This document shows positions 27,150 through 35,068 of a stretch of 64,000 bases of DNA, piece by piece. Source of the DNA: Lacibacter sp. H375 (GTDB lineage Bacteria; Bacteroidota; Bacteroidia; Chitinophagales; Chitinophagaceae). The notes below the pieces were generated by a model. That model was given only the letters and a program-made list of their open reading frames with translations. It searched no databases and had not been told where the DNA came from. The stretch covers positions 1,178,001 through 1,242,000 of the forward strand of contig NZ_JBBKTT010000001.1 in NCBI RefSeq assembly GCF_037892425.1, given 5' to 3'. Numbering within the stretch: position 1 is the first letter of the stretch; the number at the start of each line of letters is the position of its first letter. A program made the position numbers and the translations under genes.

Positions 27150-28280
27150 ATGAAATTTCTTTCTTTCATCGTTTGTACATGCTTATTTACTTCTGCTCTT
27201 GCACAGGAACGAAAACCTGCTGAAGCATACGGCATTAAAATCGGTGTAATGCAAAAGGGACCCACCAACTCTATTCTTGATGTGGCAGGTGTGAAAGTTG
27301 GTCATGTTACATTGATTGTTGCAGATAGCATCCGCACAGGTGTAACCGCAGTTCTACCGCATGGCGATAATCTGTTTCAACAAAAAGTACCTGCGGCTGT
27401 TTTTACCGGAAATGGTTTTGGTAAACTCGCTGGCACCACTCAAATAAAAGAACTCGGAAATATTGAATCGCCGATCATTCTAACCAATACCTTGAGTGTA
27501 GCAGAAGGAATCAATGGCGTTATCAATTACACACTTGCACAAAAAGGAAATGAACAAGTGCAATCGGTGAATGCAGTAGTTGGTGAAACAAATGATGGTG
27601 CGTTGAATGATATACGTGGCAAGCATGTAAAAGTTGATCATGTATTGCAAGCCATCAATACAGCATCCACACAAAAACCACAACAGGGAAATGTGGGTGC
27701 AGGTACCGGCACGGTGTGTTTTGGTTTTAAAGGAGGTATTGGTACAGCATCACGAAAACTGCCTGCATCATTAGGTGGTTATACCGTTGGTGTGTTAGTT
27801 CAAACAAATTTTGGTGGAGTGTTACAGATTGACGGCGTTCCTGTTGGTGAAAAACTTGGTCGTTACTCGTTCAGTGATCAATTACAAAATCCGGTTGATG
27901 GTTCTTGTATGATCGTTGTGGCTACGGATGCACCACTCGACAGTCGCAACCTTGAACGTTTAGCTAAACGTGCTTTTATGGGTTTGGCAAAAACAGGCGG
28001 CATTGCATCGAATGGCAGCGGCGATTATGTGATCGCTTTCTCTAACAATGCATCGGTGTTGATTTCACACGACAGCAAAACATCTACTATTACAACAACT
28101 GTGTTACCGAACGATGTAATGAGTCCGCTGTTTATGGCAGCTATTGAAGCAACCGAAGAAGCCATCATCAATTCGTTGTTTATGGCAACAGATATGAAAG
28201 GCAAAGGCGGACGAACAATTGAAGCTTTACCATTAGATAAAGTATTACCGATCCTAAAACAATATAATCGCATCAACTGA
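27150..28280 (+). CDS. P1-family aminopeptidase (DmpA type), exported
   Basis: A 376-residue member of the P1/DmpA family of self-processing N-terminal nucleophile aminopeptidases. The signal peptide ends SALAQ. Family motifs are GVTAVLPHGD, NTLSVAEGINGVINYT, VVGETNDGALND, GAGTGTVCFGFKGGIGTASR and DGSCMIVVATDAPL, where S252 aligns with the nucleophile of DmpA and marks the cleavage site. DmpA releases N-terminal D-residues from peptides and cleaves D-amino-acid amides and esters; relatives cut beta-peptides. It starts 18 bases after the deacylase. Confidence 0.87.
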   Translation: MKFLSFIVCTCLFTSALAQERKPAEAYGIKIGVMQKGPTNSILDVAGVKVGHVTLIVADSIRTGVTAVLPHGDNLFQQKVPAAVFTGNGFGKLAGTTQIKELGNIESPIILTNTLSVAEGINGVINYTLAQKGNEQVQSVNAVVGETNDGALNDIRGKHVKVDHVLQAINTASTQKPQQGNVGAGTGTVCFGFKGGIGTASRKLPASLGGYTVGVLVQTNFGGVLQIDGVPVGEKLGRYSFSDQLQNPVDGSCMIVVATDAPLDSRNLERLAKRAFMGLAKTGGIASNGSGDYVIAFSNNASVLISHDSKTSTITTTVLPNDVMSPLFMAAIEATEEAIINSLFMATDMKGKGGRTIEALPLDKVLPILKQYNRIN

Positions 28281-28282
28281 TC

Positions 28283-29119
28283 ATGTGGGCATTCATCAAC
28301 AATAAATTTGTAAAAGCAGAAGAAGCGGTATTATCTGTAAGTGACCTTTCGGTCCAACGTGGGTATGGCGTATTTGATTTTTTTCGCACAGAAGAACATG
28401 TCCCGCTGTTCATCGATGATCATTTAGATCGCTTGCGACATTCAGCTTCAGTTCTGCGTTTGCAGCTTCCGTATAACAATGATGAGTTGAAAAATATTGT
28501 TCGTGAACTCATCAGAAAAAATAGTCTTTCAAGTTCCGGCATCCGCATCACGGTTACCGGTGGCAATGCAATTGATACGTACACACCCACAACACCCAAC
28601 ATCATCATCACACAAAGCACATTAACGATGGATGCGGCGTTTGATGCTTCAAAAGGTTTGCATCTCATCACCGAAGAATATGTACGTGAATTACCGACCG
28701 TAAAATCGATCAACTACCTGATGGGTGTATATCTTCAACAAAAAGTAAAAGATGCAGGTGCAGGTGATGTGTTGTATGTAAAGAATGGATTCATCAGTGA
28801 GTTGCCACGTTCTAATGTGTTTGTTGTATCAACAGATAATAAATTGCTTACAGCAAATGAACATGTATTGCACGGCATCACCCGAAAACATATTCTGCAA
28901 ATCGCAACATCAGTGATGGAAGTAAAAGAACAACCAGTTTCATTTACCGATGTGCTCAATGCAAAAGAAGTGTTTGTAAGCAGCACTACAAAACGGTTAC
29001 TTCCCGTTTTTTCTGTCGATGGAAAAAAAATTGGTAACGGCAACACCGGGACTGTTACTGCTGATCTGTATCAACGTTTCCTTGAGCTGGAGCAACAAGT
29101 CATCAGTAAAGTTTACTAA
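28283..29119 (+). CDS. Class IV PLP aminotransferase (branched-chain / D-amino-acid type)
   Basis: A 278-residue cytoplasmic PLP enzyme of fold type IV, the group with branched-chain and D-amino-acid transaminases and aminodeoxychorismate lyase. Visible motifs are the N-terminal AFINNKFVKAEEAVLSV and QRGYGVFDFFRTE, the catalytic-lysine segment TVKSINYLMGVYLQQK, the E-x-x-R-N motif ISELPRSNVFVV and LHGITRKHIL. It begins 2 bases after the P1 peptidase stop. Its place behind three enzymes that act on acyl-D-amino-acid and D-peptide bonds makes a D-amino-acid transaminase role plausible; a branched-chain role cannot be excluded. Confidence 0.85.
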   Translation: MWAFINNKFVKAEEAVLSVSDLSVQRGYGVFDFFRTEEHVPLFIDDHLDRLRHSASVLRLQLPYNNDELKNIVRELIRKNSLSSSGIRITVTGGNAIDTYTPTTPNIIITQSTLTMDAAFDASKGLHLITEEYVRELPTVKSINYLMGVYLQQKVKDAGAGDVLYVKNGFISELPRSNVFVVSTDNKLLTANEHVLHGITRKHILQIATSVMEVKEQPVSFTDVLNAKEVFVSSTTKRLLPVFSVDGKKIGNGNTGTVTADLYQRFLELEQQVISKVY

Positions 29120-29590
29120 CTAATTTTTTCTGTTGGCGATATAAAAGTCACGCAGGAGTTCAGCTCCTTTTAATTTACCCGGATCTTTCCACCAGCTTTG
29201 TTTCTGCCACAGCATATACTGTTTTCGTTCCTCTAACAAAAAAGATTGAAGAAAAGGTGCAGGTGTTGTTTGTTGTATTGTACTTGCTGATGCAGGCAAA
29301 GGATAATTAACTGAAACAGGAACAGAGGGCGGAACCTTTCTAACCTCGCTGGTTGATGATTGACCATAATTTGTACTGAACTTATAAGTAACTGAAGATT
29401 GGGGCAATTGCTTTTGTTGCCAATTCTGTTGTTGTTTATTATGATAGCCCGCAAGTTGCTGAAGCGTTGGGTTTTTTGGAAGATTTTGTGCGGTTCCAGT
29501 AAATGAAGGAGCTAGCAGTAGCACTGCTAACCAAATTTTATTTCCCTTAACCGGGAAAATTAGTTGCGGAAGCTGATACTTAGTAAACAT
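29120..29590 (-). CDS. Secreted or membrane-anchored protein of unknown function
   Basis: 156 residues; I recognise no family. An N-terminal basic stretch is followed by a hydrophobic helix ending in SFTGTAQ, a signal peptide by local habit. The mature part is rich in Q, P, S and T (QQNWQQKQLPQSS, VPVSVNYPLPASA) and looks unstructured until a charged, tryptophan-bearing C-terminus (YMLWQKQSWWKDPGKLKGAELLRDFY in part). Its stop abuts the stop of the convergent transaminase gene with no spacing. Confidence 0.6.
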   Translation of the reverse strand: MFTKYQLPQLIFPVKGNKIWLAVLLLAPSFTGTAQNLPKNPTLQQLAGYHNKQQQNWQQKQLPQSSVTYKFSTNYGQSSTSEVRKVPPSVPVSVNYPLPASASTIQQTTPAPFLQSFLLEERKQYMLWQKQSWWKDPGKLKGAELLRDFYIANRKN

Positions 29591-29744
29591 ACACTGATTT
29601 TTAATTGATGATCAATTACAGGGCATGATTAAACTATAAAGAACTTGTTTCTAAGTTACAACACTAAACAAAGAAATCAAATAGCTGTTATAAGAATCCG
29701 GGGCTGGGGAATCATTTGTAACTTGTACGCCTCGCTCACATAAC

Positions 29745-31538
29745 ATGAAAATACTCTGGCAATATTTAAAACCCTACCGCAAACTGGTATTTGTTGCACT
29801 GCTACTGGCCGGTGTTGCACAAATACTTTCGTTATACGATCCCATCATTCTTGGACGCATCATTGATGAGTACACGCTTAATCCAGATAGCAAGACAGAA
29901 CCAGAGCAGATTCGTGGTGTGTTGATATTATTAGGTATTGCACTAGGTATTGCACTGGCTGCCAGGTTATTCTTATCGTTCAAAGATTATGTGATGAGGT
30001 TGGTGGTACAGAAATTCGGGATGCAGATCTTTAATGACGGATTACGTCAGATGCTTCGTTTGCCTTACCAGGATTTTGAAGATCAGAGCAGTGGTGAAAT
30101 TTTATCCATCCTGCAAAAAGTACGTAACGACACGGAACGCTTCATTACTGCTTTCATTAATATTCTATTCTCATCCATTGTTGGTATTGGTTTTCTTATC
30201 TGGTATGCATTTACCAAACATTGGGCATTAATACCTGTTTTCTTAATTGGTGTGGTATTACTTGGCGGATTAACAAGTATACTCAGTCGGTCCATTAAAG
30301 TATTGCAACGTTCACTCATCCGGCAGAACAGGCAAATGAGCGGAACGATTACAGAAAGCTTACGCAATATTGAGTTGGTGAAAAGCCTTGGACTTACTTA
30401 TCCTGAGATAAAACGATTGCGAACACACACGCAGGAAATTTTTGATCTTGAAATGAAGAAGGTGAAAAAGATCCGTTCACTTTCTTTTTTCCAGGGAAGT
30501 ATTCTGATACTGTTGAAACAATCGATCCTTTTTATTTTACTATGGCTCATCTTCCGTAAAGTATTATCGCCGGGTGAATTGATCTCAATGCAATTTATTT
30601 CAACCGGTATTATTGGACCATTGCAGGATCTTGGCAGTATCATCCTTTCTTATCGTGAAGCTGAAGCATCCTTGCAATTGTTTAATGAACTGATGATGAA
30701 AGAAACAGAATACCGTCCTGAAGAACCTGTTGATGTGGGAGAGATTGAACACCTGCGTTTTGATGAAGTTACCTTTCGTCATCGCACTGCAACAACCAAT
30801 GCACTGGAACGTATTTCGTTTGAGGCATCGTTGGGCGATACCATTGCATTTGTCGGTCCATCAGGTTCAGGCAAATCAACGCTGGTTAAATTATTGGTTG
30901 GATTATATACGCCGGTTGGTGGTGACATTTTGTATGATGATGTTTCATCGAAAGATATCCGTTACAACCGCATGCGCAAACAGTTAGGGTTTGTAACGCA
31001 GGAAACACAATTATTTTCCGGCAGCATTCGTGATAACATGAAGTTTGTAAAAGCAGATGCAACAGATGAAGAAATTTATGCCGCCTTGGAAAAAGCATCG
31101 GCACTCAGCATCATCAACAATAAAGACCTCGGATTAGATACGCTGCTGGGCGAAGGCGGTAAAAAGTTATCTGGTGGTGAAAAACAACGTTTGTCAATAG
31201 CCCGTGCATTACTGCGCAAGCCACGGCTTTTGATTTTTGATGAAGCAACGTCTGCCTTGGATTCAATTACCGAAGAACAGATCACACAAACTGTTCGGGA
31301 AATTTCCAGTTTAAAACAACAGATCACCATTCTCATTGCACATCGTCTTTCAACCATCATGCATGCCGATACCATTTATGTGTTGGAGAAAGGTAAGATT
31401 GTCGAACAAGGAAGCCATGATGTATTGGTGAACAATAAAGGATTGTATTATGCCATGTGGCGGCAGCAGATTGGTGAGCGGAAGACGATGGCGACGTCAA
31501 TTGAAGATAACGATGAGGAGTTTGAAGAGGCTGAATAG
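29745..31538 (+). CDS. ABC exporter, fused permease and ATPase
   Basis: A 597-residue half-transporter of the MsbA/multidrug type. Six TM helices fill residues 1-320; the ATPase follows with Walker A GPSGSGKST (371-379), Q loop TQETQLFSGS, signature LSGGEKQR (about 475), Walker B LLIFDEATSALD and the switch histidine in IAHRLST. It should work as a homodimer that exports a lipid or hydrophobic compound. No partner half-transporter is adjacent, and the substrate is open. Confidence 0.9.
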   Translation: MKILWQYLKPYRKLVFVALLLAGVAQILSLYDPIILGRIIDEYTLNPDSKTEPEQIRGVLILLGIALGIALAARLFLSFKDYVMRLVVQKFGMQIFNDGLRQMLRLPYQDFEDQSSGEILSILQKVRNDTERFITAFINILFSSIVGIGFLIWYAFTKHWALIPVFLIGVVLLGGLTSILSRSIKVLQRSLIRQNRQMSGTITESLRNIELVKSLGLTYPEIKRLRTHTQEIFDLEMKKVKKIRSLSFFQGSILILLKQSILFILLWLIFRKVLSPGELISMQFISTGIIGPLQDLGSIILSYREAEASLQLFNELMMKETEYRPEEPVDVGEIEHLRFDEVTFRHRTATTNALERISFEASLGDTIAFVGPSGSGKSTLVKLLVGLYTPVGGDILYDDVSSKDIRYNRMRKQLGFVTQETQLFSGSIRDNMKFVKADATDEEIYAALEKASALSIINNKDLGLDTLLGEGGKKLSGGEKQRLSIARALLRKPRLLIFDEATSALDSITEEQITQTVREISSLKQQITILIAHRLSTIMHADTIYVLEKGKIVEQGSHDVLVNNKGLYYAMWRQQIGERKTMATSIEDNDEEFEEAE

Positions 31539-31544
31539 TTAACG

Positions 31545-32156
31545 TTATTGTATCCTGAGCTTGGCTCTACAACTCTGGCACAAATCCTTTTCCCTATCCA
31601 GTTTCATCTGTCCTTCTGCGTCCACCATAATACAGGTTTCATTTGAACAATGCTGCAGACCGAAGTTGTGTCCCATTTCGTGCACTACAACTTTAAACAA
31701 CCGTTGCTGAAAATGTTTTTGTGATGTTGCTGTTTTTCTCAATCGAAAAGTTGAAATAACGCAGGAGCTGCCTGGCTTATAGCCTAAGCCCATCACACCA
31801 TAATCTTTATGTGCTCCCTTATTGACAGAGACATCCTCGCTTGTAATTCCAACGATTGATCTGACTGAATCAGGCTTTATGTGTTTCAACCATTTGATCG
31901 TTGAATCAGCACGGTAACGGTTGCGGGGCTTGTAGTAGGTATGCAGTGGAAATTCCTTTGATGAAGAAATTACGATTTTAACGGGATAGAATTTTTCAAT
32001 TGAATCTTTTAAAAAGGAAAGCGTTGACGTATCTGAAAACTGTAATGGTTGCAATATAACAGTTGGCTTATTCCTCTGCGTAATTTTCAATTGCGATTGA
32101 TCGTTACAGGAAACATAAACAACAGCAAACAATATGATGAGGCAACGCAAGTTCAT
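31545..32156 (-). CDS. Archaemetzincin-type metalloprotease, lipoprotein
   Basis: 203 residues. H159-E160 to H163 with G166 and H169 form HEMGHNFGLQH, followed at once by C170, C175-x-M177 and the C193-x-x-C196 pair; this zinc-site order is the archaemetzincin signature (a second zinc is held by the four cysteines). Archaemetzincins that I know of are cytoplasmic, but here the N-terminus LIILFAVVYVSC is a lipobox with C17, so the protein should be anchored in the cell envelope. It starts 6 bases after the E1 gene, in the same direction. Confidence 0.87.
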   Translation of the reverse strand: MNLRCLIILFAVVYVSCNDQSQLKITQRNKPTVILQPLQFSDTSTLSFLKDSIEKFYPVKIVISSSKEFPLHTYYKPRNRYRADSTIKWLKHIKPDSVRSIVGITSEDVSVNKGAHKDYGVMGLGYKPGSSCVISTFRLRKTATSQKHFQQRLFKVVVHEMGHNFGLQHCSNETCIMVDAEGQMKLDREKDLCQSCRAKLRIQ

Positions 32157-32162
32157 ACAATT

Positions 32163-34181
32163 TTAATAGCTGATGAGCTTTTCAATTGTTTCACTCAGTC
32201 TTGCCTTTGCCATAAAATTTTGCTCTAATTCTATATTGAAAGGTATAGGTGTATCCAAACTTGCACAACGCATTACCGGTGCATCCAGTAATTCAAAACA
32301 ATGCTCTGCGATCCATGCTGCAATTTCACCACCTATACCACCGATCAATGTGTCTTCATGCAGCAACAACACACGACCGGTACGTTGCACGGCTGCACGA
32401 ATAGCTGCATAATCCAGCGGAGCAAGCGAACGCAGATCAAGAATATCAATCGAAATCTCCGGATGTTCTGCTGCATAATCTTCGGCCCAATGCACAGCAG
32501 CACCATACGTAATGATGGCTACTTCATCACCACTTCTTACATGACGTGCTTTGCCAATTTCAATTTCATAATATTCTTCGGGCACTTGTCCGCTAATTGC
32601 ACGGTACAATGCTTTGTGTTCAAAATATAAAACAGGGTTAGGGTCGTTGATAGAAGCGATCAACAAACCTTTTGCATCCATTGGCGTTGATGGATACACG
32701 ATTTTCAATCCCGGTGTTTTGGTAAACCACGCTTCATTACTTTGGCTGTGAAACGGACCTGCCCCAACACCACCACCCGTGGGCATGCGTATCACAACAT
32801 CGGCATTCTGACCCCAGCGGTAATGGATCTTCGCCAGATTATTAACGATCTGGTTGAAACCCACCGTTACAAAATCGGCAAACTGCATTTCCATCAATCC
32901 CTTGTAACCTTCGAGACTTAAACCAAGTGCAGCACCAACAATAGCACTTTCACAAATAGGTGTATTACGCACACGTTCTTTACCAAATTCCTGCACAAAA
33001 CCTTCGGTTATTTTAAAGGCACCACCATATTCAGCAATATCCTGCCCCATAAAAACAAGATTGGGATGTTGGGTCATGCTTTGATGAAGGGCTTCTTTGA
33101 TAGCATCAACGAAACGTTTGTCGTGAGTGGTGAGTGGTGAATGCTGAATAATGTCTGAATGATCGAGATGTTTTACTGATGATTGTCGACTGTCGACTGC
33201 CGACTCTGCAAACAAATCATCCAACTCTTCCTCCGTATCAATTTCCATTGGCTTGGCTTGATTCGCCAACAACAGTTCACTGTCAATTAAGTTTTTTAAT
33301 TCTGTACGGATCGTTGAAACATCTTCTTCTGTTAATACCGCTTCGCTCAGCAAATACGTTTCATAATTTTTGATGGGGTCTTTTTCTTCCCATATCTCAA
33401 ACAAATGCTTGGGTACATATTTTGTTCCGCTTGCTTCTTCATGTCCACGCATGCGGAAGGTCATACATTCGATCAAATAAGGTTTCTGATGCTCGATGCA
33501 ATAATTGCGCACACCTTTAATGGTGTCGATCACTGAAAGAATATTATTACCATCGATCTTCACCCCGTCCATACCATAACCTCTTGCCCGCTCCACCAAA
33601 CTTTCGCAACGGTATTGCTCGTTCGTGGGTGTGCTCAAACCATATCCATTGTTTTCAATGATGAAGATCACAGGTAAATCCCACACAGCTGCTACATTCA
33701 ATGCTTCATGAAAATCACCTTCACTGGTACCGCCTTCACCGGTAAAAGCAAGTGAAACCTTTTTATCCTTTCTTAATTTATGTGCGAGTGCCACACCATC
33801 AGCAATGGCCAGTTGAGGACCAAGATGCGAGATCATACCACACACATGATGTTCTTTGCTGCCAAAATGAAAGCTGCGTTCCCGTCCTTTGCTGTAACCT
33901 TCTTTATTGCCCTGCCATTGCATAAAGAGTTTGTGCAAGGGCATATTACGGGTGGTGAAAACACCGAGATTACGGTGCAGCGGCATGATCCATTCGTCGG
34001 AATCAAGCGCCAACGTGGCTCCAACAGCAATTGCTTCCTGGCCAATTCCACTAAACCATTTGCTAATTTTTCCCTGCCTGAGCAATAAAAGCATCTTTTC
34101 TTCGATTAATCTGGGGTACAGCAAGCTTTTATAAATACTCGTTAACTCAGTGTTGGTAAGGTTTTTGCGTTCGAAGAGCAT
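32163..34181 (-). CDS. Fused alpha-beta E1 component of a 2-oxoacid dehydrogenase
   Basis: 672 residues from ATG 34181; the frame runs four codons further up to a TTG, which I do not use. Residues 1-320 are the alpha part, with the thiamine-diphosphate motif GEGGTSEGDFHEALN...IENN; residues 355-672 are the beta part (MGQDIAEYGGAFKITEGF, TPICESAIVGAALGLSLEG, GPFHSQSNEAWF). The fused architecture and the alpha-part motifs fit the branched-chain 2-oxoacid dehydrogenase E1 common in Bacteroidota; a pyruvate substrate is not excluded. The linker, about residues 320-355, holds two heptanucleotide arrays and is poorly conserved in appearance. E2 and E3 genes are not nearby. Confidence 0.88.
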   Translation of the reverse strand: MLFERKNLTNTELTSIYKSLLYPRLIEEKMLLLLRQGKISKWFSGIGQEAIAVGATLALDSDEWIMPLHRNLGVFTTRNMPLHKLFMQWQGNKEGYSKGRERSFHFGSKEHHVCGMISHLGPQLAIADGVALAHKLRKDKKVSLAFTGEGGTSEGDFHEALNVAAVWDLPVIFIIENNGYGLSTPTNEQYRCESLVERARGYGMDGVKIDGNNILSVIDTIKGVRNYCIEHQKPYLIECMTFRMRGHEEASGTKYVPKHLFEIWEEKDPIKNYETYLLSEAVLTEEDVSTIRTELKNLIDSELLLANQAKPMEIDTEEELDDLFAESAVDSRQSSVKHLDHSDIIQHSPLTTHDKRFVDAIKEALHQSMTQHPNLVFMGQDIAEYGGAFKITEGFVQEFGKERVRNTPICESAIVGAALGLSLEGYKGLMEMQFADFVTVGFNQIVNNLAKIHYRWGQNADVVIRMPTGGGVGAGPFHSQSNEAWFTKTPGLKIVYPSTPMDAKGLLIASINDPNPVLYFEHKALYRAISGQVPEEYYEIEIGKARHVRSGDEVAIITYGAAVHWAEDYAAEHPEISIDILDLRSLAPLDYAAIRAAVQRTGRVLLLHEDTLIGGIGGEIAAWIAEHCFELLDAPVMRCASLDTPIPFNIELEQNFMAKARLSETIEKLISY
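33123..33143. repeat. Heptanucleotide array in the E1 linker (GTGAGTG type)
   Basis: Three head-to-tail heptamers, GTGAGTG, GTGAGTG and GTGAATG, within the linker of the fused E1 gene. Three units give 21 bases, so the frame is kept; on the coding (minus) strand they read roughly HSPLTTH. Confidence 0.8.
33184..33204. repeat. Heptanucleotide array in the E1 linker (TGTCGAC type)
   Basis: Three heptamers, TGTCGAC, TGTCGAC and TGCCGAC, 40 bases from the other array and also 21 bases long. On the coding strand they give roughly VDSRQSS. The units contain the palindrome GTCGAC. Confidence 0.8.
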
Positions 34182-34199
34182 CTTAAAATTCAATATCTG

Positions 34200-34577
34200 A
34201 TGAGAAACAAAGTTCAGGTTTCGTTCCGTTTAAAAAAGGAATTTCTTTTACTAATGTTTGTAATCGGTTGCCAGCTTCCGGCAACCGTCAAGGCACAGGG
34301 TCATTCTGTTGATAACAGCAGCGCCAAGGTTATTACTAAACCTGCCGAGTTAAAAGTGAAACAACAGGGTAGCAATTGGCAATTTTCTTTCCCCCGCATT
34401 CAATTCAGGTCTGCATTAAAAGTAACCAACAGTAATGGGGCTTTGATAAAAGCAGTAATGGTTGATGAAGGATTGGAAGCAATCAATGTTTCACTCAACA
34501 ATCTGCCCAAAGGCATTTATCAGTGTGTGTTGGAAAACCGTACGCAACGGTATGCAGCAAGAGTTATGGTTCGGTAA
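34200..34577 (+). CDS. Small secreted protein resembling a type IX secretion C-terminal domain
   Basis: 125 residues with a long N-terminal signal region (EFLLLMFVIGCQLPATVKAQ). The rest, LKVTNSNGALIKAVMVDEG...INVSLNNLPKGIYQCVLENRTQRYAARVMV in outline, follows the plan of the type IX sorting domain (T9SS type A): a VTNxxGxLI strand, then xxLPKGIYxxxLEN and a terminal basic beta strand. No cargo domain is attached, so it is either a minimal T9SS-like beta-sandwich or a remnant. Its ATG lies 18 bases from the ATG of the divergent E1 gene, leaving no room for two separate promoters between them. Confidence 0.65.
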   Translation: MRNKVQVSFRLKKEFLLLMFVIGCQLPATVKAQGHSVDNSSAKVITKPAELKVKQQGSNWQFSFPRIQFRSALKVTNSNGALIKAVMVDEGLEAINVSLNNLPKGIYQCVLENRTQRYAARVMVR

Positions 34578-34578
34578 T

Positions 34579-34938
34579 TTATTTATTCTCTTTCCCTTCT
34601 TCTTTCAACACCATCTTGTGAACAATAGAATTGATGATGGATAAACAGATGCTGAAGAGTAATGCATACCAGAAGCCATCAACTGTAAATCCTTTTACGA
34701 AATAAGCATCGAGCAGGATGATACAGGCATTGATCACAAACAGGAACAAGCCCAAAGTAAAGATGGTGGCAGGTAACGTAAACAATACGAGAATTGGTTT
34801 TACAACTGCATCGAGCAATGCCAATACAAATGCCACAGCAATCGCTGTAAAGAAATGATTGATGCTGATGCCCGGTAACAGGTATGCTAAGACAAAAGCG
34901 TTAACGGCGGTAATAAGAACTTTTAAAACAAATTTCAT
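34579..34938 (-). CDS. Phage-holin-4-like small membrane protein
   Basis: 119 residues with four hydrophobic helices (NAFVLAYLLPGISI, FFTAIAVAFVLALLDAVVKPIL, TIFTLGLFLFVINACIILLDAYFV, ALLFSICLSIINSIVHKMV, each in part). The PGI...F and DAVVKPIL motifs are those of the phage holin 4-2 superfamily, small 4-TM membrane proteins widespread in bacteria outside any phage. There are no phage genes nearby. Stop-to-stop distance to the convergent secreted-protein gene is 1 base. Confidence 0.8.
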   Translation of the reverse strand: MKFVLKVLITAVNAFVLAYLLPGISINHFFTAIAVAFVLALLDAVVKPILVLFTLPATIFTLGLFLFVINACIILLDAYFVKGFTVDGFWYALLFSICLSIINSIVHKMVLKEEGKENK

Positions 34939-35011
34939 ACATCAATGATTTCTGATAAAGGAAAATAAAGATACTATTTACTGCCAATGATTTTCTAAAT
35001 TATATAAATGT

Positions 35012-35049
35012 AAAGACCGGCTTGCTTAATGGAAAGCAAGCCGGTCTTT
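35012..35049 (-). terminator. Intrinsic terminator after the TonB receptor
   Basis: Perfect 16-bp stem: AAAGACCGGCTTGCTT at 35012-35027 and its complement at 35034-35049, loop of 6. It lies 20 bases behind the stop of the receptor gene on the minus strand; the U-tract in that direction is TTTACATTT, while the plus side has six Ts, so it may work both ways. Confidence 0.85.
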
Positions 35050-35068
35050 TTTACATCTGTCAATTGAA

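Noticed and set aside
33123-33204. Possible CRISPR-like array
   Set aside because: The units are only 7 bases, directly abutting, without spacers, and lie inside a coding linker.
34579-34938. Holin-like gene as sign of a prophage
   Set aside because: The 4-TM superfamily is widespread outside phages and no phage structural, integrase or lysin gene is nearby.
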